Shown: positions 1-6,813 of the stretch, one piece after another
Layout of the letters: every line of letters begins with the position of its first letter
Numbering within the stretch: position 1 is the stretch's first letter
NCBI GenBank assembly: GCA_018333845.1
Contig: JAGXSK010000300.1
Location: 1-8,584 of the forward strand
Length of the DNA: 8,584 nt
Reading direction: 5' to 3'
From: Clostridia bacterium
GTDB taxonomy: Bacteria; Bacillota; DSM-16504; Desulfitibacterales; Desulfitibacteraceae
The notes under the pieces: generated by a model
Databases searched by the model: none
Told to the model about the DNA's origin: nothing
The model's input: only the letters and a program-made list of their open reading frames with translations
Program-made: the position numbers and the translations under genes

Positions 1-975
1 CTGTATGACTGGGTTTTAGATTCCCTGGAAGGATGCAAATTTTTTAAAAGCCGTCCACAGCAGATAGAATTTGCAAGGTTAAACCTGACCAATACAATTA
101 TGAGCAAACGCTATTTGAGGCAACTGGTAGAAGAAGGTTTTGTAGAGGGATGGGATGATCCCAGGATGCCTACCATTTCCGGGTTAAGAAGGAGAGGGTA
201 TACACCTGAAGCTATCAGAGATTTTTGTGACCGCATTGGTGTTGCAAAAAGCAACAGCATGGTTGATGTGGCAATGCTTGAGCACTGCATCAGGGAGGAT
301 TTAAATTACAAAGCTCCAAGGGTGATGGCAGTCCTCAAGGCCTTAAAAGTGGTCATTACAAACTATCCAGAGAAAAAGGTGGAAGACCTTGATGCTGAAA
401 TCAACCCGGAAAATCCTGAAATGGGCTCAAGGAAAATTCCTTTTTCACGTGTGGTGTACATTGAACAGGATGATTTTAGAGAAAATCCGCCCAAAAAATA
501 TTTTCGCCTTGCTCCAGGCAAAGAAGTAAGACTAAAACACGCCTATATTATTAAGTGTGAGAATGTTATTAAGGACGACAAGGGAGAAATTGTTGAAATC
601 CAGTGCACCTATGATCCCGCCACAAAAAGCGGAGAAGACACAAGCGGCAAAAAGGTCAAGGGAACCTTGCACTGGGTATCTGCTGCCCATGCTTTAGAGG
701 CTGAAGTGCGTCTTTATGACTACCTCCTTGCAGATAAGGGTGAGGATGGTGAGGACAAGAAAGACTTTACCCAAAACTTGAACTCCAATTCTCTGGAGAA
801 ACTTCCAAACTGCTTTGTAGAACCCAGCTTAAAAGAAGCCAGGCCCGGGGAAAAATATCAATTCCTAAGGCAAGGTTATTTCTGTGCTGACAAGGAATCA
901 ACAGGTGCAAGATTAATTTTTAACAGGATAGTCTCCCTGCGTGACAGCTGGTCTAAAATCGAGCAAAAGCTTTAA
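1..975 (+). CDS. glnS: Glutaminyl-tRNA synthetase, C-terminal part (5' end cut by window edge)
   Basis: This cytoplasmic enzyme charges tRNA-Gln with glutamine using ATP. The frame is open from base 1, so the ATG at 100 is internal and the gene begins left of the window; 324 codons are visible of about 550 usual for the family. Visible residues 1-33 are the end of the class I catalytic domain (YDWVLDSL, then QQIEFARLNL). The MSKR at residues 34-37 is the GlnRS form of the KMSKS ATP-binding loop. EGWDDPRMPTISGLRRRGYT follows, then the two beta-barrel anticodon-binding domains, with PEMGSRKIPFS, GKEVRLKHAYIIK, KGTLHWVSAAHALEAEVRLYD and a closing FNRIVSLRDSW. These match E. coli GlnRS closely from memory. 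The stop is TAA followed directly by TAG. Many Firmicutes make Gln-tRNA through GatCAB instead, so a direct GlnRS is mildly notable. It converges on katG and has no evident functional link to the mtb operon. Confidence 0.97.
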   Translation: MYDWVLDSLEGCKFFKSRPQQIEFARLNLTNTIMSKRYLRQLVEEGFVEGWDDPRMPTISGLRRRGYTPEAIRDFCDRIGVAKSNSMVDVAMLEHCIREDLNYKAPRVMAVLKALKVVITNYPEKKVEDLDAEINPENPEMGSRKIPFSRVVYIEQDDFRENPPKKYFRLAPGKEVRLKHAYIIKCENVIKDDKGEIVEIQCTYDPATKSGEDTSGKKVKGTLHWVSAAHALEAEVRLYDYLLADKGEDGEDKKDFTQNLNSNSLEKLPNCFVEPSLKEARPGEKYQFLRQGYFCADKESTGARLIFNRIVSLRDSWSKIEQKL

Positions 976-1005
976 TAGGTGGTCTGATTGCAGAACACCT
1001 GTTAA
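972..1005 (+). terminator. Hairpin at the end of glnS, possible terminator
   Basis: The arms 972-986 and 991-1005 pair over 15 positions with one G-A mismatch and one G-U pair around a 4-base ATTG loop, and they begin inside the glnS stop codon. The following bases (TAGGATTTGGGTTAG) are only modestly T-rich, so it is not a textbook intrinsic terminator. It could act on either converging transcript. Confidence 0.5.
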
Positions 1006-1021
1006 TAGGATTTGGGTTAGT

Positions 1022-1072
1022 GGGGGAGTCAAGGGTCAAGATGAACACTCTTTGTTCGCCCTTGACTTCCTC
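1022..1072. terminator. Long hairpin between converging glnS and katG, possible terminator
   Basis: The arms 1022-1035 and 1059-1072 pair over 14 positions (core AGTCAAGGG with CCCTTGACT, two G-U pairs). A second stem nests inside, GAACA (1043-1047) with TGTTC (1053-1057) around CTCTT. There is no strong T tract on either side. The position between two convergent genes suggests transcript ending or 3'-end protection, but function is inferred from position only. Confidence 0.5.
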
Positions 1073-1181
1073 CAACTGTTATTTGCCTAAATACAGCGAT
1101 TGGAAATATCTAGTTCACTTGAAAAATAAAATCCTTGTCTTAACAATGTGCACACTTTAATTATTTAGGTCACTTTCATGA

Positions 1182-3377
1182 TTAGAACAGGTCGAAACGA
1201 TCTGCGTTCATCACTTTATTCCATGCACTGACAAAATCGTGAATGAACTTCTCTTTCGCATCATCACTTGCATATACCTCTGCGATAGCCCGCAGTTCAG
1301 AATTTGAACCGAAGATCAGGTCAACACGGGTCGCTGTCCACTTGAGTTCATCAGTTTTTGCATCTCTGCCTTCAAAGGTATCCCCATCTTCAGATGTGGC
1401 TTTCCACCTGGTGCCCATGTCAAGCAGGTTTACAAAGAAATCATTGGTTAGACTTTCCGGTTTCTTAGTGAATACACCGTGGGTTGACTGCTTGTAGTTA
1501 GCGTTTAATACCCGCATGCCGCCAACCAAAACGGTCATTTCAGGTGCCGACAATCCCAGCAGTTGTGCACGATCAACAAGCATTTCCTCTGCAGAGACGG
1601 CATACCTGGCTTTACTAAAGTTACGAAATCCATCTGCTTTTGGTTCAAGAACCGAGAATGAAAGGACATCAGTCTGTTCCTGGGATGCATCAGTACGACC
1701 TGGTGTAAAGGGAACAGATACATCAAAACCAGCGTTCTTAATCGCTTGTTCAAGACCTGCATTTCCGGCCAATATAATTAGATCGGCAAGGGAAACTTTC
1801 TTGTTGTCTGATTGTGCACTGTTGAAATCATTCTGGATATTTACAAGGGCCTGCAGCACTTTTTGCAGCTGTTCCGGTTGGTTGACTTCCCAGTCTTTCT
1901 GAGGTGCCAACCGAATACGTGCTCCATTTGCCCCACCCCGCTTATCAGAACCACGGAAGGTGGATGCTGATGCCCATGCTGTAGAGACAAGTTCAGGAAT
2001 GGATATACCTGAATCAAGGATTCTACCCTTGAGATCTGCAATATCCTTTTCATTTATCAGTTCATGATCAACTGCTGGAACGGGGTCCTGCCAGATCAGT
2101 TCTTCAGACGGAACCTCTGGACCAAGATAGCGCGCAATCGGACCCATGTCGCGGTGAGTCAGCTTGAACCATGCACGAGCGAAAGCATCGGCAAACTCAT
2201 CTGGATTCTCCAGGAATCGTTTCGCTATGGGCTTATAGATGGGATCCATCCTCAGGGCAAGGTCGGCAGTGGTCATGATGGTAGGGTATTTTTTGGATGG
2301 ATCGTGGCCATCTGTCACAAGATCTTCTTCTTCAGGGTCAGCTGGCACCCACTGCCAGGCTCCGGCAGGACTTTTAACAAGATTCCAGTCATATTTAAAA
2401 AGAATCTCTAAATATTTATTATCCCATTTTGTCGGGGTGGGGGTCCAGGCTCCATTGATACCACTTGAGATGGTATCGCTGCCTTTACCGCTGCCCATAC
2501 TGTTCTTCCAGCCAAGGCCCTGTTCTTCAATACTAGCAGCCTCCGGCTCAGGACCTACATATGCCGGGCTTCCTGCACCATGACATTTTCCAAATGTATG
2601 ACCCCCTGCGACCAGGGCAACAGTCTCCTCATCGTTCATGGCCATGCGTGCAAAGGTCTCGCGCACGTCTTTAGCTGAAGCGAGGACATTCGGCTGACCG
2701 TTGGGTCCTTCAGGATTAACATAAATCAGACCCATCTGCACCGCAGCAAGAGGATTTTCAAGTTCCCTATCTCCTGAATAGCGATTATCCCCAAGCCACT
2801 CATCCTCGGTACCCCAATAAATATCCTCTTCAGGTTCCCAGACATCCTCGCGGCCACCGGCAAAACCGAAAGTTTTAAAGCCCATGGACTCCAAGGCGCA
2901 GTTACCCGCAAGAATCATTAGATCAGCCCAAGAAATCTTTCTCCCGTACTTCTTCTTAATGGGCCAGAGCAGACGGCGTGCTTTATCAAGATTTATATTA
3001 TCCGGCCAGCTGTTTAGAGGTGCAAAGCGTTGAGTTCCTGAACCTGCACCGCCGCGGCCATCTCCCATGCGGTATGTACCGGCACTATGCCAGGCCATCC
3101 GGATGAAAAGCGGTCCGTAATGACCATAGTCTGCAGGCCACCAATCCTGTGAATCGGTCATTATATCATACAAGTCCTTTTTCACTGCCTCCAGGTCAAG
3201 TTTCTTGAATTCTTCTGCATAGTTGAATTCTTCACCCAAGGGGTTTCTTTTCGGATGGTTCTGATGAAGCATTTTAAGATTTAACTGATTCGGCCACCAG
3301 TCCCGATTTGTTGTTCCGCCACCAGCTACCCTTCTCTTTGTCATTCCTGTTACAGGGCATTTGCTTTCTTCACTCAT
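1182..3377 (-). CDS. katG: Catalase-peroxidase (bifunctional heme hydroperoxidase I)
   Basis: This is a heme enzyme that breaks down hydrogen peroxide by catalase and peroxidase reactions in the cytoplasm. At 731 residues it is the usual full length, with both the heme-binding N-terminal half and the related heme-free C-terminal half. The distal site is R93, W96 and H97 in IRMAWHSAGTYRMGDGRGG. Y219 (GLIYVNPEGP) and M245 (FARMAMND) are spaced to form, with W96, the Met-Tyr-Trp crosslink needed for catalase activity. The proximal heme ligand is H260 in VAGGHTFGKCHG, with W317 (TPTKWDN) and D372 (TTADLALRMDP) as likely proximal-pocket partners. The ATG start is supported by AAGGAGG seven bases upstream. 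The stop is TAA. The gene is a single unit, divergent from the mtb operon and convergent with glnS. PerR control is common for katG in Firmicutes, but no convincing PerR box was found here. Confidence 0.98.
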   Translation of the reverse strand: MSEESKCPVTGMTKRRVAGGGTTNRDWWPNQLNLKMLHQNHPKRNPLGEEFNYAEEFKKLDLEAVKKDLYDIMTDSQDWWPADYGHYGPLFIRMAWHSAGTYRMGDGRGGAGSGTQRFAPLNSWPDNINLDKARRLLWPIKKKYGRKISWADLMILAGNCALESMGFKTFGFAGGREDVWEPEEDIYWGTEDEWLGDNRYSGDRELENPLAAVQMGLIYVNPEGPNGQPNVLASAKDVRETFARMAMNDEETVALVAGGHTFGKCHGAGSPAYVGPEPEAASIEEQGLGWKNSMGSGKGSDTISSGINGAWTPTPTKWDNKYLEILFKYDWNLVKSPAGAWQWVPADPEEEDLVTDGHDPSKKYPTIMTTADLALRMDPIYKPIAKRFLENPDEFADAFARAWFKLTHRDMGPIARYLGPEVPSEELIWQDPVPAVDHELINEKDIADLKGRILDSGISIPELVSTAWASASTFRGSDKRGGANGARIRLAPQKDWEVNQPEQLQKVLQALVNIQNDFNSAQSDNKKVSLADLIILAGNAGLEQAIKNAGFDVSVPFTPGRTDASQEQTDVLSFSVLEPKADGFRNFSKARYAVSAEEMLVDRAQLLGLSAPEMTVLVGGMRVLNANYKQSTHGVFTKKPESLTNDFFVNLLDMGTRWKATSEDGDTFEGRDAKTDELKWTATRVDLIFGSNSELRAIAEVYASDDAKEKFIHDFVSAWNKVMNADRFDLF

Positions 3378-3470
3378 AAATATTCCTCCTTCTTTTTTTA
3401 TTGCAAATAGTTACTGTTAGTGGTTTTTATTCTCTATATAAATAGTTAGTACCTTTAAAAAAAAGCAAAA
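3378..3470 (-). promoter_or_regulatory. katG upstream control region with RBS and weak promoter candidate
   Basis: Read on the minus strand, AAGGAGGA lies just before the katG ATG. A weak sigma-A-like candidate is TTGCTT, then 18 bases, then TATTTA, which runs on into TATATAG. The nonamer TAACTATTT occurs twice (complement of 3405-3413 and of 3440-3448), 35 bases apart, flanking the likely transcription start. This could be a regulator site. The RBS is clear; the promoter and repeat role are low-confidence readings. Confidence 0.35.
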
Positions 3471-3480
3471 TTCATAAAAA

Positions 3481-3662
3481 CTTAACATTTGGCAAATGCA
3501 ACAGGGCAATTTTGCATAGAAATTGGCAGCATTTGCAAAGTTGGTTTGAAGGGTGTGGCTTTTTTGGGCTTGAGGGGAGGCTTACAGGAAACTAACCAAA
3601 AAGACAGCTGCTTTTTTGAAGCAGATAAAGACAACAAAGAGACATTACGAGCAAAAGGTATC
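3481..3662 (+). other. Non-coding divergent intergenic stretch with inverted repeats
   Basis: No supported gene lies here. Three inverted repeats are visible: GCAAATGC (3492-3499) with GCATTTGC (3529-3536); TTGGTTTG (3541-3548) with CTAACCAA (3591-3598), one mismatch; and CTGCTT (3608-3613) with AAGCAG (3619-3624) around a 5-base loop. The only open frame (TTG at 3489, 62 codons) has no ribosome binding site and no recognisable sequence. No cobalamin riboswitch B12 box was recognised. The stretch may hold operators or, if transcription starts upstream, a structured leader. Confidence 0.35.
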
Positions 3663-3706
3663 TTGCAAATATATTAGAATTTTCTTGAATAGAATTTATA
3701 TTCTAA
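3663..3706 (+). promoter_or_regulatory. Candidate promoter and operator of the mtb operon
   Basis: TTAGAAT (3674-3680) is inverted as ATTCTAA (3700-3706), and TAGAAT (3690-3695) is inverted as ATTCTA (3700-3705) with a 4-base centre, giving three related half-sites. Two weak sigma-A readings fit: TTAGAA (3674-3679), 17 bases, TATATT (3697-3702); or TTGCAA (3663-3668), 16 bases, TTGAAT (3685-3690). The inverted repeat overlaps the first -10 candidate, as an operator would. No sigma-54 GG-N10-GC element was seen. The role is inferred. Confidence 0.35.
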
Positions 3707-3753
3707 AGCAATGGAAAATTTTTAAATCATCCTAAAAGACGGGAGGTCGTGGA

Positions 3754-4551
3754 ATGATAATCATCGGCGAGTTAATTAACTCAACCAGACGTGAAGTAAG
3801 AGATGCGATTGAAGACAGGAATGCTGGCTTTATCCAAAGCTTGGCCGTTAAACAGGTAGAGGCTGGAGCACATTACCTGGATGTAAATGCAGGTGCTTTT
3901 GTAGATGATGAAGTTGAGCATTTGCTTTGGTTAGTCCATACTGTGCAGGCTGTTACGGACATACCCCTGGCAATAGATAGTGCAGATCCAGAAGCCATTG
4001 AAAAAGCATTAGCAGTTCATGAGGGAAATGCAATGATAAATTCCATTACAGCGGAAAAAGTGAAGCTTGCAGCAATAGTTCCACTTATCAAGAAATACAA
4101 GACCAAGGTTATAGCTTTATGCATGGATGATTCGGGAATGCCAAATACTGCTGAGGATAGGTTGAAGGTTGTTGACAAGTTTTGTGATGAATTTGCAAGG
4201 GAAGGGATCCCCTTGGAAGACGTATTTTTAGATCCATTGGTAAAACCAGTTAGCGTAAACAGCAGCTTCGGAAATGAGGTACTAAATACTCTGGAGCAAA
4301 TCAATAAACAATATAAGGGAGTTCACACCACGTGCGGTTTGAGCAATGTATCCTTTGGTCTGCCTGAAAGAAGAATATTAAACCAGGCCTTTTTAGTAAT
4401 GTGCATTTCAAGGGGAATGGACTCAGTTATTATAGATCCCCTGGACCAAAGAATTATGTCACTATTATATGCCTCAGAGGTTTTGGTAGATAAGGATAAT
4501 AGGTGTATGAACTATTTAAAAATGGTTAGAAAGGGGGTAGTTAAGTCTTAA
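3754..4551 (+). CDS. AcsE/MtgA-like methyltetrahydrofolate:corrinoid protein methyltransferase
   Basis: This is a cytoplasmic pterin-binding TIM-barrel protein of 265 residues, the usual length for the AcsE (MeTr) family. It catalyses methyl transfer between a methylcobamide protein and tetrahydrofolate. Visible landmarks match Moorella AcsE residue for residue: IIGELIN near the N-terminus, LDVNAG at 42-47, D75 in AIDS, N96 in AMINS, D160 in LDPLV, and N198 in GLSNVS. These line the folate pocket in the family. The ATG is preceded by GGGAGG with 7 bases of spacing; the stop is TAA. Being first in an operon with mtbB and mtbC, it most likely accepts the methyl group from MtbC, the role MtbA has for coenzyme M in methanogens. 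It could instead be a general AcsE paralog, but its neighbours favour a dedicated dimethylamine function. Confidence 0.93.
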   Translation: MIIIGELINSTRREVRDAIEDRNAGFIQSLAVKQVEAGAHYLDVNAGAFVDDEVEHLLWLVHTVQAVTDIPLAIDSADPEAIEKALAVHEGNAMINSITAEKVKLAAIVPLIKKYKTKVIALCMDDSGMPNTAEDRLKVVDKFCDEFAREGIPLEDVFLDPLVKPVSVNSSFGNEVLNTLEQINKQYKGVHTTCGLSNVSFGLPERRILNQAFLVMCISRGMDSVIIDPLDQRIMSLLYASEVLVDKDNRCMNYLKMVRKGVVKS

Positions 4552-4579
4552 AAGTACCCCTATTAGGTAAACAAGGGGT
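4533..4579 (+). promoter_or_regulatory. Mutually exclusive hairpins between the methyltransferase gene and mtbB
   Basis: TACCCCT (4555-4561) can pair with GGGGGTA (4533-4539, in the last codons of the upstream gene). That hairpin also contains an inner TTAA (4541-4544) with TTAA (4548-4551) around GTC and includes the stop codon. The bases ACCCCT (4556-4561) can instead pair with AGGGGT (4574-4579) downstream. Only one can form at a time. Neither is followed by a T run, so an effect on mRNA processing or mtbB translation is more likely than termination. This is seen as base pairing only; function is inferred. Confidence 0.35.
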
Positions 4580-4623
4580 GATTTGGCAAAAGGGACAATT
4601 AAACCTGTTAACATTTAAAAAAC

Positions 4624-4633
4624 AAAGGAGGGG
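4624..4633 (+). promoter_or_regulatory. Ribosome binding site that sets the mtbB start
   Basis: AAAGGAGGGG is a near-perfect Shine-Dalgarno sequence. GGAGG ends 9 bases before the GTG at 4641 and 12 before the second GTG at 4644. The farther upstream in-frame GTG at 4578 would add 21 residues unlike MtbB and lacks such a site, so 4641 is preferred. Confidence 0.85.
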
Positions 4634-4640
4634 AAAAGCA

Positions 4641-6020
4641 GTGGTGTTTACTCGAAGGGGAGATGGGTCAGTATTAGAGCTTTCAAAAGATCAAATTAGA
4701 AGGGACATTGAAAAGGGAACCAATGATGCAGCAGACCGGGGCAATATACCACCCTTGTCCAGGGAAGATCAAGAACATTTGCTTGAGATAATTTGCAGGC
4801 CAGGAAGATTTGTAGGAGTTGAACCTGGCAAGGAGTTAGTTTTAACCTATGACGAGGGCAGTGTTAAACTCATGCGTTTAGGTATTTCAATAGGCAGAGT
4901 TCAGGACCTGCAAATATATGAAAGGTGTTTTGGTGGAGACACTGCTGAATTGGCACATATAGATTACAGCTTTAGGCCTACCAAGCCTATTATTCATGAA
5001 GAACAAGCAGAGATGGAGCAGGGTCTGTTAGTTACAGTTTTACCTTTATTCTACGGTGCAATGCCCAACCTGGCATTATACAGCTATCCAGATGGCCCTA
5101 CTGAAAACCCTGTAGAACTCCTGCCAAAGGGTAAAATCAAGGAGGCTCGTCAGGCATATGAAGAGGGTATTGAGCTTGCTGTCAAGGAGCTTGTTTTTGT
5201 CTGCAGCAAAATGTATGAAGCAGGTGCTGATGGCATCAATTTCGATACAACAGGTTCCGCAGGGGATGCGGATTTTCTGGCTACCCTTAGAGCTACTGAA
5301 ATACTTAAGAAAAAGTATCCAGACATATGTATTGAAATGGGGATGGCAGGGGAATTTATTCTGGGCATGCATGGAGAGCTGTATTATGATGGAGTAAGAC
5401 TTGCAGGGCTATACCCCCATGAGCAGGTTAAGATAGCTGAAAAGGCTGGGGTTACTATTTTTGGACCTGTGGTTAATATTAACAGCAGTAATTCCTTCCC
5501 CTTGGATATTGCCAGGGCAGTAACCTTCTACAAGGCATGTGGAGAAGCAGCCAACATACCTGTACATGCCAATATGGGAATGGGTGTTGGAGGTATTCCT
5601 ATAGTTGATACACCGCCTGTTGATGCACTAAGCAGGGGATCAGTTGCCATGGCGGAGATAGCAAGAATGGATGGATTGTAGGTAGGCGTGGGAGATCCCT
5701 TTGGAATGGCAATTAGTCATGCAATGGCTGCGGGCATGGGCGGAGTACGTACTTCTGGAGATCTAGTAGCACGTATGCAGATGTCCCGTGGAATGCGTCT
5801 TGATGAGGCTAAAAAGTATGTTGCAGACAAATTGGGTGTTTCTGTTATTGAAATGGCTGATCCTGTTGTCATGGATGAAATAAGGGAAGATTTGAATATA
5901 GGCAGAATACATCAGATTGCTGGTGCTGCCAAGGGTATTGAAGCCAAGTTTAATGTAGCTGAGCTTCTGAATATAAAAATAAATTGTGTTGAGAAATTCA
6001 AAAAGAAGGCCAGATTATAA
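4641..6020 (+). CDS. mtbB: Dimethylamine methyltransferase MtbB, pyrrolysine-containing (UAG read through)
   Basis: This enzyme transfers one methyl group from dimethylamine to the Co(I) corrinoid of MtbC, leaving monomethylamine. Reading TAG at 5679-5681 as pyrrolysine gives 459 residues with Pyl347; Methanosarcina MtbB is about 467 with Pyl356. Matches to MtbB from memory run the whole length: KGTNDAAD near the start, HIDYSF (106-111), PLFYGAMPN (135-143), GINFDTTGSAGD (198-209), GMAGEFILGMHG (234-245), MGMGVGGIP (312-320), DGL-Pyl-VGVGDP (344-353), then GDLVARMQMSRGMR and DEAKKYVADKLGV. The conserved sequence continues directly across the TAG in the same frame, and the GTG at 5688 after it has no ribosome binding site, so two separate genes or a nonsense mutation are unlikely. 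Start is GTG 4641; the final stop is TAA. It lies between the folate methyltransferase and mtbC, as a methylamine operon should. Automatic annotation will probably truncate or split it. Confidence 0.96.
5679..5681 (+). other. In-frame UAG codon read as pyrrolysine
   Basis: The TAG falls exactly where MtbB proteins carry pyrrolysine, between DGL and VGVGDP, and the frame continues for 112 more codons to TAA. In related methylamine methyltransferases pyrrolysine sits in the active site and is thought to bind and orient the amine. Decoding needs tRNA-Pyl (CUA) and PylS, neither of which is in this window. No convincing stem-loop like the proposed PYLIS element was seen just downstream. Confidence 0.94.
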
Positions 6021-6047
6021 AAAAGACACAAGGGGGGGAAAATAACT

Positions 6048-6692
6048 GTGAAAAATGAAATATTGGAAGCTGCTGCAAAATCTATTCTTGAGCAGGATGT
6101 GGATAAAGCTGTGGAAGTGGCCAGGGCAGCATTGGCTGAAGGTTTAGACCCATTAGAAGTTATTGAAAAGGGATTTACTGTTGGTATTAATAAAATTGGA
6201 GAGCTTTTTGACCGGGGGCAGGTATTCTTGCCTGAGGTTATGGTATGCTCAGATGCTATGAAGGCTGCAACGGAGATTTTGAATGAGGCTATTCCAGTTG
6301 AAAAAAGAAGTCAGGGAATAAAATGTGTTATTGCCACAGTTGAAGGTGATATTCACGATATAGGCAAGGGGCTGGTTGTTTCCTTATTTAAGGTAAATGG
6401 CCTGGAGGTTTATGATCTGGGCTGTGAGGTTCCTACAGAAACTATTATTGAAAAGGCCCTGGAGGTTAATGCCGATATTATTGGTACAAGCGCACTGCTT
6501 AATACCACCATGAAGCAAATGAAGAAACTGGAGGATGAGCTTCGCGAGAGCGGCATACGAGACAAAGTAAAAACCATAATTGGTGGAGCACCTGTAACTG
6601 AACGATACGCTAATAGAATTGGTGCTGATGCGTATGCTGAAAATGCAATGGATGGTGTGAAAAAGGTATTTCAAATGATGAAGAAACAATAA
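6048..6692 (+). CDS. mtbC: Dimethylamine corrinoid protein MtbC
   Basis: This cytoplasmic protein carries the corrinoid that takes a methyl group from MtbB and hands it to the folate methyltransferase. At 214 residues it has the normal two-part build: a helical cap (about 1-88, B12-binding-2 type, with LFDRGQVFLPEVMVCSDAMK) and a Rossmann-like B12-binding domain (about 91-212). The signature DIHDIGKG is at 101-108, with H103 as the lower cobalt ligand. SALLNT (148-153) and GGAPV (179-183) are the other parts of the cofactor pocket. The start is GTG 6048 behind the purine-rich AAGGGGGGG; the stop is TAA. The gap from mtbB is 27 bases, so it is co-transcribed. By sequence alone it could be any MtbC/MttC/MtaC-type protein; the partner assignment comes from adjacency to mtbB. 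Confidence 0.95.
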   Translation: MKNEILEAAAKSILEQDVDKAVEVARAALAEGLDPLEVIEKGFTVGINKIGELFDRGQVFLPEVMVCSDAMKAATEILNEAIPVEKRSQGIKCVIATVEGDIHDIGKGLVVSLFKVNGLEVYDLGCEVPTETIIEKALEVNADIIGTSALLNTTMKQMKKLEDELRESGIRDKVKTIIGGAPVTERYANRIGADAYAENAMDGVKKVFQMMKKQ

Positions 6693-6696
6693 AGTG

Positions 6697-6752
6697 AAAG
6701 AAAAAGAGGCAGGACCTAATGTTATTGATGATAGCCCTGCTTCTTTTTCTTT
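6697..6752. terminator. Rho-independent terminator, likely bidirectional
   Basis: The arms 6697-6713 and 6736-6752 form a 17-bp stem with one G-U pair and a 22-base loop. The GCAGG/CCTGC core is followed by TTCTTTTTCTTT, and the left arm is correspondingly A-rich, so either strand yields a stem ending in a U-rich tract. It sits right after mtbC and between convergent units, so it probably ends both the mtb transcript and the kinase-regulator transcript. Confidence 0.85.
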
Positions 6753-6813
6753 ATAATCATTTTTCTTTATAGTTTATAGTGCTAGTAACATGGTCCCCTG
6801 TTTTAAGGGGAGT

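Noticed and set aside
1243..2911. Several open frames of 60-128 codons on both strands inside katG
   Set aside because: All overlap the well-supported katG frame, lack start signals and look like shadow frames.
3430..3450. PerR/Fur-like box upstream of katG
   Set aside because: The best alignment to the PerR consensus matches only about 8 of 14 positions in AT-rich DNA, too weak to claim.
3489..3677. Small 62-codon open frame from TTG in the divergent region
   Set aside because: There is no Shine-Dalgarno sequence and no recognisable family, and it overlaps the promoter-like and inverted-repeat region.
4578..4640. Upstream GTG start for mtbB adding 21 residues
   Set aside because: The added residues do not resemble the MtbB N-terminus, and the strong AAAGGAGG site lies inside this stretch, pointing to GTG 4641.
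5682..5760. PYLIS-type stem-loop after the amber codon
   Set aside because: Only a 5-bp CATGC/GCATG pairing with an 11-base loop was found, and mtbB genes are not known to share a conserved PYLIS element.
5688..6020. A separate 110-codon gene starting at GTG after the amber codon
   Set aside because: It has no ribosome binding site, is in the same frame as mtbB, and encodes the conserved MtbB C-terminus; it is the second part of one recoded gene.
6793..6811. Small CCCCT/AGGGG hairpin after the response regulator gene
   Set aside because: The stem has 5 bp and no U-rich tail on the minus strand; the 17-bp hairpin at 6697-6752 is the better terminator.
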